This document shows, piece after piece, positions 21,360 to 31,727 of a DNA stretch of 50,316 bases. Numbering within the stretch: position 1 is the stretch's first letter; each line of letters starts with the position of its first letter. A program made the position numbers and the translations under genes. Below the pieces are notes generated by a model that was not told the DNA's origin, ran no database searches, and was given only the letters and a program-made list of their open reading frames with translations. This stretch comes from Thermomucor indicae-seudaticae. Taxonomy: Eukaryota; Mucoromycota; Mucoromycetes; Mucorales; Lichtheimiaceae. The stretch is from positions 1-50,316 of the forward strand of contig JSYX01000228.1 in assembly GCA_000787465.1 (NCBI GenBank). Reading direction: 5' to 3'.

Positions 21360-22390
21360 GTTCATTCCCTGTAGGGCCGGCTAATCGAGACGGAAGACCT
21401 CGGGACGCCCATTGTCTTGGTCGTCCCGCATGGCTCTGAGTATATCAGTTTGGATTTCCGCGGGCCAAAATTACGTTTTTGTTCTTTTCTCAAAGATGCT
21501 CTGTCTTCCAGCCATCCAGGTGAACGTCGTGTCGCCATGTTCGAGGCGGTAAACATGTATGGACATGTTTGCACCAGCACGATCGCAAGCCTTTTTAATG
21601 TGCAATTGTGTTGGACCGGCTGGAACCCCTTTGTTACGGCTGGGTGATTCGTCATGCGGGTATCCAGTGCTCATAGAGGTGCAGCAGCTCATTGAACCAT
21701 CTCTTCATCACAAGGGCCGTTTCCTACTGTCTCTCAGCCTACAAGGCCCACAAGCAGCTCCCGATTTTGCTGGTCTTTAGAATCAGGGGCTTCGGCAACA
21801 GATCGCTAGCAGGAATGTTCCATCAAGAAAATCGTTTCCGTGTCATCCACATTTTGAGGCCTAAAGATGCCCAAGATAATGAAAGACATGCTGCTGAGAA
21901 TATCCGCAAAACTGCCACTTGTGATTCAATCACAAAATTGATACCAAATGATAATAGAGAGACGTCCAAATTCGTAGCGCTCCTTCACCTCCTCACGGCT
22001 AAGCGACGATCCATCATTAGCCTCTACGAATGGCAAAACATCACAATCCCGTGCGTCAACGACGACGTTCCCACGTGCTCACTATAACCATTCAATCGGT
22101 AGGATCGACAGTTTAGCAAACAAACTGTTCCCGGTTGAGGAAGAGAAAACGAGTGCCGTTGTCGACAACGCTGTTGAAACATGCGACAAGACTTCTACGC
22201 AGTTTCAGAAGACCATTCAGTGCGCAGATCAAGATTCGCCACTGTCCAAACAACGTCTTATTGAATGTGCAAAGCAAGGAATTATATTTGTGCAGTCAAA
22301 GAAATGAAAGTGCTTCTCGGATCGTGGCGAAAGCGCCGTTGCTGTGATACCGATCGAAGAGAGAGAAGCTACAGTTGAAGGTTATCCGTT
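21360..22390 (+). pseudogene. Relic resembling a PD-(D/E)XK-type, transposase-related protein
   Basis: Coding traces run through several frames. 21417-21650 reads PHGSEYISLDF and onward. 21600-21700 reads GDSSCGYPVLIEVQQLI, whose E-x-Q resembles a PD-(D/E)XK core strand. 21692-21790 reads FITRAVSYCLSAYKAHKQLP, as in Rpn/YhgA-like families that are abundant in Mucoromycota. A last trace near 22,160-22,310 reads QRLIECAKQGIIFVQ. Frame changes and stops are frequent and no intron set repaired them, so I call it decayed. Family assignment is from memory of sequence style and is uncertain. Confidence 0.4.
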
Positions 22391-23470
22391 ATGGATGCCT
22401 TTCATTCCCTTGATAAGCCCTAGTAATATTGTGAAAGGGTGCTAGATGGAGCGTAGTCCGTCACCTTAAAAGAGCATGCAAAAAATATCATCTTCAATTA
22501 AGCCATAGGCTTGTCTACAATGGTTCTCGATCATCAAGGTCAGCTTCTCATAAGCAGGAAGGGCATAATTGATCACACTTTTGATCGCTGGAGTAGCCTG
22601 TACAATCCATGCACTCTTTTCAGTCTGTCACGCTTAAAAAAAGTGGACAAATTTGATAATACCGTGCATTTGTACTCTTCCTTGATCCACGCAGTGGTTG
22701 CAGTCCATGGTCCCCACGAGTTTCGTACTGCTTACAGTCACAGCGTGAAGACCGAGAACATGCAAATAGGCTTTAACGAGTGATGCTAAAAGCACGGCCC
22801 AAGCAACCGAATTACGTTCTTTGCTCGAAGACACGAAAACAGGACGAGGTACAGCCGCGAGAGCCATTGGATCATCGTTATCATCGAAGCCAAAGTCCAC
22901 ACCCAAGTCATCGCAATCGAAATCCAGCTAGCAATGGTGCTGCCGATGTTCTGAATGCCGGTTAGTGTTTGCCGCTCGGTCCCTCCGTGGGCATTTGCTC
23001 TTCGGTCTCGACGGCCCCGTAACCTTTTTCGCCTTATCATCTTTGATTACGAAGGCGACGACATTCTTATTGGACTCGTAGACAACGCGTTTATTTTTTA
23101 CAGGGACATAGGCAGGCAGAGACATTGCAGAAAGAACAGAAAGCTAAGAACGAAAACGGTATGCGGAACAGCAGCAATACCGTGTCTGTGTACCTGCAAT
23201 ATAGGCGACCACATCCGCCAAAATCCGGACACATCCGGCCGAATAAGTTATCAGATCAAAGCCGAATACGGTATCGAAGCTGTTTGCTCCTGTCCTCAGA
23301 TGCATCGCTTTTTTAAGCGCTAAGAGAAAACACCGTTATGTATACACAATAAGAATGCAAGGGAAAAAGTCTTTCGATGAACTAGAATTACTAGTTAATA
23401 AAACAAACAAGAGTCTGTGATATGAGCTTGATTGAAAAATAAGTCGCGAGCGATGGAAACCGAGGGTTGC
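22391..23470. other. Unresolved stretch, probably decayed coding sequence
   Basis: Minus-strand frames 22928-23125 and 22634-22906 abut and share an acidic composition (FGFDDNDDP, PVKNKRVVYESNKN), with a stop between them. I could not identify a family or splice them into a gene. It may continue the relic to its left. Confidence 0.3.
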
Positions 23471-24887
23471 TTAGTATATTGAATCAGTCATAAAGCGTGT
23501 AACGACATGCACTTCCCGCTGGTCACCAGCCGCGAACGCTTTTACTGTATTCCATGGCTCCCAAATCGCGACACAATCGTCCGTTAATAGCTTCCTGTGT
23601 GATGCGGACGCTAGTTGCATATAGGCAAATGAAAACAGAAATGTGTGTTCTTTGTCATCTGGTCTTGGTATATACGGCGGTAAGGATGCCGGTTGTGAGA
23701 ATGATTCTTCAATCGTATCATGATCATCTTGAGACTGTCTCGTCGGTTGCAGAAAGCATGAGAGCTCTTCTGTTCGGACAGGGATACATTGTGCAAATAC
23801 CGATACACCGTCCAACCATGCATCCATAATCCTAAACAAGACTGCGTCGCCAGTGGTTGCACAGAGCCTGGCAACGGATCCTTGCTTTGCCACTATAGAC
23901 AAGTACACTTTAGCACCATGCGAGACAGACAGACTATAACTATCGCTTACTTTCCGCTCTTATTCGGCTCTCCCATATGGCATGCTCTTCTTTAGCCCGT
24001 GCAATTTCCTTTAGTGCCTTGATAGCCATACCATCACTAATACAAAAAAACATCATCTTATAGTTCGCATGCAACTGTGCAAACGTTTTTTTTATAGCAG
24101 ACACTTACGGCTTAAAGCTGAGAGGAGCCATCTTATCTCTTTCCACTTGATTTGTACTTTTGGCATATATCGTCGGAAGCGTAGTGGACTTCATTTTAAA
24201 CTGGGGCGACGGTTCTCGTTGTGGTGTTTGTGCTGGATGCTCCTGCTCTGCCCCAAGGTGGTCGTCGTCACTCGTTTCATTTAGAAAGGAATCCGTCTCG
24301 TTTATAAAGGAGAAGTCGTCCTCGAGAAGGTTATCAATTGCTGCGTGCTTTTCAGACGAATTGTCCCAAGCATCTTCGCCACCAGGTTTCCACTCGTCCA
24401 AGCCCGCAAGAATATTGTTAGTCGAAATAATACCACTGCGTTCATCGTCCGTAAAGCTTCTGATAGGGTCACTCCCTACCGTTTGTGATGGACGCAAGGT
24501 GAAATCGTGGAATGGCTGCTCTTGGGACTCGATTACGGATCGAAAACTGGCAATCGAATTGTTGTCATCGTCAACGCGTCTGGTATTGAAGCTGGCTATT
24601 GTGTCATTAGTGTTGTTGGTAGGCTGCGTCCGTTGATCGTCTTGTGAAGGTACAATGTCAAAATCATCTATCTCACTGTCGATGGAAGCATGCTATGCTG
24701 GACATTTAGAAAACAAATACGCGTCGATCCCTCGCTCCTCACATGTACCTCCAAGAAACCGCCAAAAAGGCGGCTCGGACTATGCGCAGTACGTTTGGAT
24801 CGTGAGGTAACATTGCTGCCGGCCTACTCGTTGATCAGTGCGTGTATAGATTACGCGAACAGGAACACCAACCTGATGCCTTTTCAT
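23471..24887 (-). CDS. Unknown 398-aa protein with disordered N-terminus
   Basis: Exons (minus): 24873-24887, 24749-24823, 24109-24692, 23951-24036, 23471-23907; phases agree throughout. Residues 1-230 are Asp/Ser/Thr-rich and probably disordered, with clusters such as SRSKRTAHSPSRLFGG and DFSFINETDSFLNETSDDD that look like phosphorylation or docking sites. A helix follows (AIKALKEIARAKEEHAIWES). The C-terminal ~145 residues look globular and beta-rich: YLSIVAKQGSVARLC, DAVLFRIMDAWLDG, LTDDCVAIWEPW and a final VVTRFMTD. I do not recognise the family. The WEPW and final TRF motifs might hint at a DNA-repair scaffold or OB-like fold, but that is a guess. A truncated copy of its 5' end lies at 27.74-27.97 kb. 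Confidence 0.65.
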
Positions 24888-24965
24888 ACGAAAAAGACAA
24901 AATCAATCTCAGGGACAAAGGGCAAAAAAAGACGAGCTGTTGAACTTTATGGGAAGAAATCCGGT

Positions 24966-24971
24966 TTTATT
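24966..24971 (-). terminator. Poly(A) signal of permease copy A
   Basis: AATAAA on the minus strand about 60 nt after the stop of the first permease. At the equivalent site in copy B the hexamer has become AATGAA (near 28,010). Confidence 0.5.
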
Positions 24972-25029
24972 GATCGATAATTATGTAGTAGGTATTATAT
25001 ACACAGACGGGTAAAGGCATGAACGGTGA

Positions 25030-26936
25030 TTATTTTAGTGGAGATGGAGATGGAACCACTGCGGGAGTCTCAGAAGTGTCTGTGCTGTTGTAATTGGCTG
25101 GAGGATTTAGACCTAGCTGTGAAATGTCATACCCGTTCTCGGCCAAGTACTCTTTGAATTTAGCATCTTGCTCAGCAAGATACTCTGGGCCAACATCAGG
25201 CAGACAAAAGAAGGCAACGAAGCTTGCTGCAATGGCGATACCGCTCCCAACTAAGAAGGGCCCTCGCACACCCATGGAGTCCTGCATTGGCTTGAAAGCC
25301 AGTGTCCCCACGGTTGCACCTATCTTACCCATAGCTATAACGAAAGATTAAGGTTCAGCAGCGATGTTTAATAGACGAATAACGGGAGATCTTACCAGCG
25401 GCAATGCCATATCCGGTACCGCGTACGGCTGTAGGGAACAGTTCCATGGCATTGAGACCCATAGTGTCGCCAGGACCGAACTCTCCCAAAGCCAAGAAAA
25501 TACCGTACAAAATCTGTCAAGAGAAGAACATTGCTCAGCAACCATAATCCCAGCCTCAGACTAGGTTAAAAGCACGCCCTACTTACCACAAACATGGGGA
25601 AGCAGTTGGATGAAAGCGGGCCGTAGGTACCGCCGAGAATCATACCCACGACGCCTTGGAGGAACAAACCTAATGCCAACGTTCGTCTACGACCAATGCC
25701 ATCGACGGAGAACGCGCCCGCAACGCAGCCCGGCAAGTAAAACGCGTATAACAGTACATTCCACGCGACGGTTTCCAGAAGCGATTCGCCCGAGGAAGCG
25801 GTTTCGATAATGATAGTCGAAAATACACCGTTGGGAAAGGAAATGAAGTCGTATACGAACCAAAGGCCAGAGGTAACCAGCATACGGGGCCAGTACCGTT
25901 TAAAGATTAACCAATATGGTACCTTCTTCTTCATGGCACCCTTTTGATAAGCTTTGGAATCCGCCATTTTCAGCCGGACTATGTGTGATGGTTCCACCCG
26001 TCAGTGAACCATATCACCACTACTAACAGACAGGGAATCTCTGACTTACAGTAGATCACGGACAAGGGAGGCAGGACACCGAGGCCAAGCGCCAAGCGCC
26101 AAACTGGTTCGAGATTGTCCTTGAAGATAGCCAAAAGCACGACCACGACAACAGCTGATACGACGTAGCCAAGGTCAATGACAAAGTTCGTAACCTAATC
26201 AAGCAAGCAGATGAAATTCTGTCAGTGTCGTTGCCGCAACTGTGTGTTTTGTGAGAAACAACGTACAAAGACAAAGAGTCGACCTCGCTTGCCAGGCGCC
26301 ACCTCGTCTGCAGATTCTCCTGCTGAGACAGAGCTGCATGGATATTCACCACCGACACCTACACCCAGTACACCACGCGCAATGACCATCATCCACAGTA
26401 AACCGGTTGGCGTCGTACCGCTGGCAGCACAGGACAAAGCCGCACCCAAGATCACAAGCGCTGTTGTCAGGACCAGACCGATCTTTCGGCCCAGACGGTC
26501 AATGATCAGACCAAATCCTGTGTACACAAGATAACCAAATCGAGGCAAAAATGAGCATGTGCATAGACCATGACAGCAGGAATGGTTTATTATTGGACAA
26601 TGAGAAAACTTTACCCAGTTGGCCTATGATAGCACCCACGAACATGGCGTACGACAGGCGGGAAGACATGGTAGCGTTGAATATTTCGGTGCCATAGATC
26701 GTTGTCAGGAGCAGGTTGACGAAGCTAATAACGCCTGATTGATAGCCATCAGACATCAAAGCGAAGCCGCTAAACAGAACGTTAAAGTAAGATGCTGTCT
26801 TGGATATCTTCTTTTTCGGTTGCTCCTCGACAGATCCATTGAGATCTTTGCCTACAGTGTTGTCTACGTGGGCGTCCAGGGATGTGTTGCTGCCCTTGGC
26901 AGAGACAACAGCTGAGGAAGTGCTGCCTGCTTTCAT
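25030..26936 (-). CDS. GIT1-like MFS permease, copy A
   Basis: Exons (minus): 26615-26936, 26267-26517, 26050-26194, 25587-25978, 25396-25513, 25030-25334; 510 aa. Twelve-helix major-facilitator proton symporter of the phosphate/glycerophosphodiester group. It has both MFS loop motifs ([10 protein letters not shown] after helix 2; [10 protein letters not shown] after helix 8) and [13 protein letters not shown] in helix 4. The acidic C-terminal tail [17 protein letters not shown] is like those of fungal GIT1 proteins, which import glycerophosphoinositol or glycerophosphocholine. Substrate is inferred. The N-terminal 50 residues are Ser-rich and cytosolic. The next gene upstream is a close tandem copy with identical intron positions. 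Confidence 0.88.
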
Positions 26937-27739
26937 GGAGGGGAAACGGAAAAAGAAGGACAGCTCTAAAAGAAGAGAGAGAGCAGGAGAACAGGAAAAG
27001 AGAGGGAAGAAAAAGAGTTTCTGCAACAGATCGGTTTTGCCACTAGAATCATGTGCCCCCAGATTTTTAAAGAGAACAGACATGGAAGAAATCTATGGAA
27101 ATTGTGTTTCTGGCTTTGTGTGACTCTGCAAACTTCACAGCGGAACAAATTTGGCCCGTTGCGTTCATCGCAGCCAATGGTAGAGACCCCGTGCTCTCAA
27201 CTGTCTTCCTATGAAATCAACGTACTCTTCCCATTCACTATTCGTACTACGCTTTACATAATCTATGCAGGGCCCAACCAAAACGTCTAATTGACAAATG
27301 TGGGAAATGTTAATTAACAGGTCTTCATTGTTGCTCAGATATCGGAAATAAGATCCGCTGACGTGTTGGATCATAGCTCTATAGGCGCTGTTGAATTTCC
27401 CGCCTGCCAAAGCATATTGGCGTCTCACAAGCAAAGAAAGGAGATCAAGACCTTTAAGCAAATGAAGCAGAAGAGAAAGGTTAACTGTTAAAGCAAGGAC
27501 GCATCATTTCTTTTGAAAGCCTTATCGTCGGCTATCAATATGCAAAACTTTTTTAAAGATTCCTTTAAAGTAATTCATGTAGGCTTGGCAATCGAACAGG
27601 GAATCTATGTGAAAATGAATAAAACGGATAATTGTACTGTGATCGATACGCTACATAGAACATTGAAAATTATACGTTTTGAGCATGACGCTCGAACGAA
27701 TCGCATCACATCAATAAAGGACTAGGTTCTCCTTGCATA
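26937..27739. other. Upstream region of permease A and inter-unit spacer
   Basis: The left part is the duplicated promoter region. A minus-strand open frame (27165-27461) and a plus one (27513-27725) lack recognisable domains; the matching sequence in unit B has stops in the minus frame, so I do not call a gene. Confidence 0.4.
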
Positions 27740-27965
27740 ACTCTCCTTGTACGCTCGATCATCTTGTGAATATTCAATCTGTCGATAGGACCATGCTATT
27801 CCAGGCCTTGAGGAAACGAATACGCCCAGCCCCTTTTCTCATGTGCACCTCTAAGGCAATCCCGAGAACCGGACCAAAGACTGCTGCTAAACTACTCTTT
27901 GGTCAGGAGTTTCCGATTAAGCGTACACAAACACTGACGCGCGGCCATTTCCTACGAAAATCAAT
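27740..27965 (-). pseudogene. Truncated 5' copy of the unknown 23.5-24.9 kb gene
   Basis: On the minus strand this stretch aligns with exons 1-2 and the start of exon 3 of the unknown gene (24,610-24,887): shared landmarks are the CTGTCGAT...CATGCTAT block and the ACGAAAA...AATCTCAGGG block. The start codon is lost (CAT to CCT on the plus strand, so ATG to AGG) and the rest of the gene is absent. It is a passenger of the permease duplication. Confidence 0.75.
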
Positions 27966-28077
27966 CTCAGGGACAAAACGAAAAAGGAGAGCTGTTAAAG
28001 AAATCCGGTTTCATTGATGGTTACAAGGTAGGTAATAATATACACAAAAGCCTAAAGGGTAAAGCATTGGACGTCGA

Positions 28078-29914
28078 TTATTTCAATGGAGATGGAGACA
28101 CGGAGGCGGTCTCGGAGGTGTCTGTGCTGTTGTAGTTGGCTGAAGGATTCAGACCTAATTGTGAAATATCATAACCGTTCTCGGCCAAGTAGTCTTTGAA
28201 TTTAGCATCTTGCTCAGCAAGATAGTCTGGGCCAACGTCCGGAATGAAAAAGAAAGCGACCAGGCTTGCTGCAATGGCGATACCGCTGCTAACCAAGAAC
28301 GGTCCTTGCACTCCCATGGCCTCCTGCATTGGTTTGAAGGCCAGCGTTCCCACGATTGCACCGACTTTACCCATAGCTGAAAAGAAAGACTAAGGCTCAG
28401 AGGGGATGTATAATGTATAATAAAGAGGAACCTTACCAGCGGCAATGCCGTATCCGGTACCACGTACAGCAGTGGGAAACAGTTCCATGGCATTGAGGCC
28501 CATGCAGTCACCAGGACCGAATTGGCCAAGAAGCAAGAAAATACCGTACATGATCTGTAAAGAAAACAGGATCCGTAATCTCAGCGTCTAGCGAGGTCAA
28601 AACGCACAGCCCACTTACCACAAACATGGGAAAGCAGTTGGATGAAAGCGGACCGTAGGTACCACCCAGTATCATACCCACGACTCCTTGAAGAAACCAG
28701 CCCAATGCCAGTGTCCATCTACGACCAATGCCATCGACAGAGAACGCGCCTGCAATACAGCCCGGCAAGTAAAACGCATATAACAGTACATTCCATGCGA
28801 CGGTTTCCAGAAGCGACTCGCCTGAGGAAGCGGATTGGATGATGATCGTCGAAAAGACACCACTGGGAGACGAAATGAAGTCGTATATGAACCAGAGGCC
28901 AGAGGTAAGCAGGATACGGGGCCAATACCGTTTAAAGATTAGCCAGTATGGTACCTTCTTCTTCATGGCACCCTTTTGATAGGCTTTGGAATCCGCCATT
29001 TTCAACCGGACTAAGATAATCAGTCAGCCATATCACTACTAGTCGTGGAGATTGGGTCTCCTGACTTACAGTAGATCACGGACAACGGAGGTACAATACC
29101 GAGGCCAAAAGCCAGGCGCCAGACTGGTTCAAGGTTGTCCTTGAAGATGGCTAAAAGCACGATCACGACAACTGCTGCTATCACAGAGCCGAGGGCGAGA
29201 ACGAAGTTGGTAACCTAACCAGAAGGTGAATTTTATGTTATTGCTGCTCCAAGGTGTTGAAAAAACGACGCACAAAGACAAACACTCGACCGCGCTTGCC
29301 AGGCGCCACTTCATCGGCAGATTCTCCTGCTGAGACAGAGCTGCAAGGATATTCGCCACCGACACCTACACCCAGGACACCACGCGAAATGACCATCATC
29401 CACAGTAAACCGGTTGGCGTCGTACCGCTGGAAGCACACGACAAGGCTGCACCCAGAATCACAAGCGCTGTTGTCAGGATCAAGCCGATCTTTCGTCCCA
29501 GACGGTCAATGATCAGGCCAAATCCTATTTGCATAAGATCATGACATCGAGCAGGAAAATGAGCACACGACAGAAGAGGTTGACTGGACTATGAGAAACT
29601 TTACCCAGCTGGCCTATAACAGCACCCACGTAAAGAGCGTATGACAGGCGCGAGGACATGGTAGAGTTGAATATTTTGCTGCCATAGATCGCCGTCAGGA
29701 GCAGGTTGATAAAGCTGATAACGCCTGACTGGTAGCCATCGGACACCAAAGCGAAGCCGCTAAAGAGGACGTTAAAGTAAGATGCTGTCTTGGATGTCTT
29801 GTTCTTCGGCTGCGCCTCGACAGATCCATGGAGATCCTTGCCTACAACATTGTCCAGAGACGTGCTGCTGCCCTTGGAAACAGCAACAGGCGGGGGAGCG
29901 CTGTCTACTGTCAT
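28078..29914 (-). CDS. GIT1-like MFS permease, copy B
   Basis: Exons (minus): 29605-29914, 29274-29524, 29070-29214, 28619-29010, 28437-28554, 28078-28376; 504 aa. Same fold, motifs and intron positions as copy A (internal exons of exactly equal length: 251, 145, 392 and 118 nt). Differences cluster in the cytosolic N-terminus and C-terminus; membrane segments differ only conservatively, so both copies look functional and under constraint. Second donor is GTGCGT instead of GTACGT. Its upstream region resembles that of copy A, so shared phosphate-responsive control is possible but not visible as a defined motif. Confidence 0.88.
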
Positions 29915-31727
29915 GAGGGAAAAAAGGAAATGAGTAGATCTAAAAGAAGGAAGAAGAAAGGGTTCCTGTAATAGATGAGCTCGGCTGCCGGAATCATGTT
30001 CCTTGCCTCAGGATTAGTAAGAAAATCAGAAAATGATTAGGTGGACCCTGCAGAACTTATTCAACATAGTCCCTTGCGCCGTCGCAGCCAATGGTAAAGC
30101 CCGCGTGCTCTCTATTATCTTCCTATGAAATCAAAGCACTCTGTCCATTCACATGTTCGTACTACGTTTCACGTCCATGCACCGTTTATTTGACAAATGT
30201 GGCAAACGTTGTCAGATAATCATTCAGGAAAGACCTTTTTTATATCAAAGCTGTTTATGGCCAGTGTCCGGGGTTTTAGAGTCTCGAAAGCAGAATCTAA
30301 CAATGCAGCAGGAGGATAAGTTAAGGATCTATACCAAAGGCTTATCGTCATTTTTCTACGGTTTGGGATTCATGTCGAGCATATGTAGATTCTGTAAGAA
30401 GAAGAATGAAACTGTCCTCAGATAGATAGGGCCCGAGCATTCGGCTTTCTTCCCATCTCCGATCTTGTTCATGAACGTACGATCAAAGAAAGCAGCATTA
30501 GTATGAAATCTGCAGAAGAATATAACTTGATAGACTACGTTTAGCAATACAGCCGGCTTCGACAAGCAGATTATGCGTAATTAAGCAAGGCGAAAGGAAC
30601 AGAGAGTCAGCAGAGCTCGTTCTTTCTAGCAGCTGCTGGCTCTAATTGTATTCTTTTGCAACTGCAAACGGTAAATATCTGGTATGTTTTGTAGGTAGCG
30701 TCTAATCCATCATATCCAAGCAAATGCTTCGATCTCTTGTTTCTAAAATGTTCTGGATCGAAGTGTATGGTATAAGGCCGTGGCAAGTTTGCAAGTCAAA
30801 CCAACCGATTTACATAGACATTCACAACTTGCAATGATTTGCTGCGAGTAAATGTCCCTGATTCCTTGATATAACGCAACCACAGGCACTGCTTCACCTT
30901 TAGAGTCGCTGTGTCGTCCAGAATATTCTCTATGTAACAAGCAAGTACATCACACATTTGAATTGTACAGCACTCATATGTACAAGAATATGCCTCGTAA
31001 CTAAAGTGTTCATTGCGAACATTTTTATGGTGAGTCGACCATTTATCATTTATCATTGTCGACAGACCAAGTAAAGTCACCTAGAAAACAGCACATTGTA
31101 AATACACCTGGAACAAGAACGCCAGGCCTATCACGTACCTAAGCATGCCTGAGAACCCCACGTTTTATTGTAATTAGTATATATATCAAATAAAGAACGA
31201 TTGATTTTCTCCTACTCTCTTCCACTTCCTTCGAAAATACCATAAGTCTGCAACCACTACAGCAAGCACATTTTGCTCCGGAGATATGTAAGTGTACCTG
31301 GCTCTACGCGCTCCCTGGGATATTACGATGCTTTGCTCCCAGAGGCATTTTACCTGTGATTTTCTGATGCGCACGACAAAGAGTTATGGTCTGTGCTATA
31401 TAACGGACAGACCGAAAGACGCTATAAAGCGTACTTAGGCCACGGATCGGAATGCAGTCGACGCCGTTTATTATCGCCAAAGCGTTTACAAAAGCCGGGC
31501 ATAGCAGAATTGCCACAGCCATCATTTTTCGCGCTCCTTTCCAACCAGGCAGTGTGCAGAGTGCCTAGCCTCCGCAGCAGAAATCCGTTGCCATGGAAAC
31601 GAACACTCGTTTTGGATCCGTGTAACCTCAACCCCCATTACTCAAACGTGGCTATGCAAAATAATATAAAACAAAGCGGAGGGACGCAGTTCTTGTTTGT
31701 TTCTCGTTTCTTCCCGCAATTCAAACA
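29915..31727. other. Long gap between permease B and the PARP gene
   Basis: About 1.8 kb. The left ~290 bp is the duplicated upstream region. Minus-strand frames 30796-31080 and 31304-31525 (the latter opening with a signal-peptide-like stretch, MMAVAILLCPAFVNALA) are possible short genes but lack support. No tRNA or other RNA gene was recognised. Confidence 0.4.

Larger units (their letters stand above)
24610..30200 (-). repeat. Tandem segmental duplication: unit A 24,610-27,300; unit B 27,740-30,200
   Basis: Besides the permease exons and introns, the similarity covers the shared 3' region (24,890-25,030 with 27,945-28,080), the upstream region (27,160-27,290 with 30,080-30,190), and part of the neighbouring unknown gene (24,610-24,890 with 27,740-27,965). 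About 440 bp of apparently unique DNA separates the units. Confidence 0.85.

Noticed and set aside
31304..31525. Short minus-strand frame with signal-peptide-like start
   Set aside because: Only 73 codons, no homologue recognised; mentioned in the gap entry but not called.
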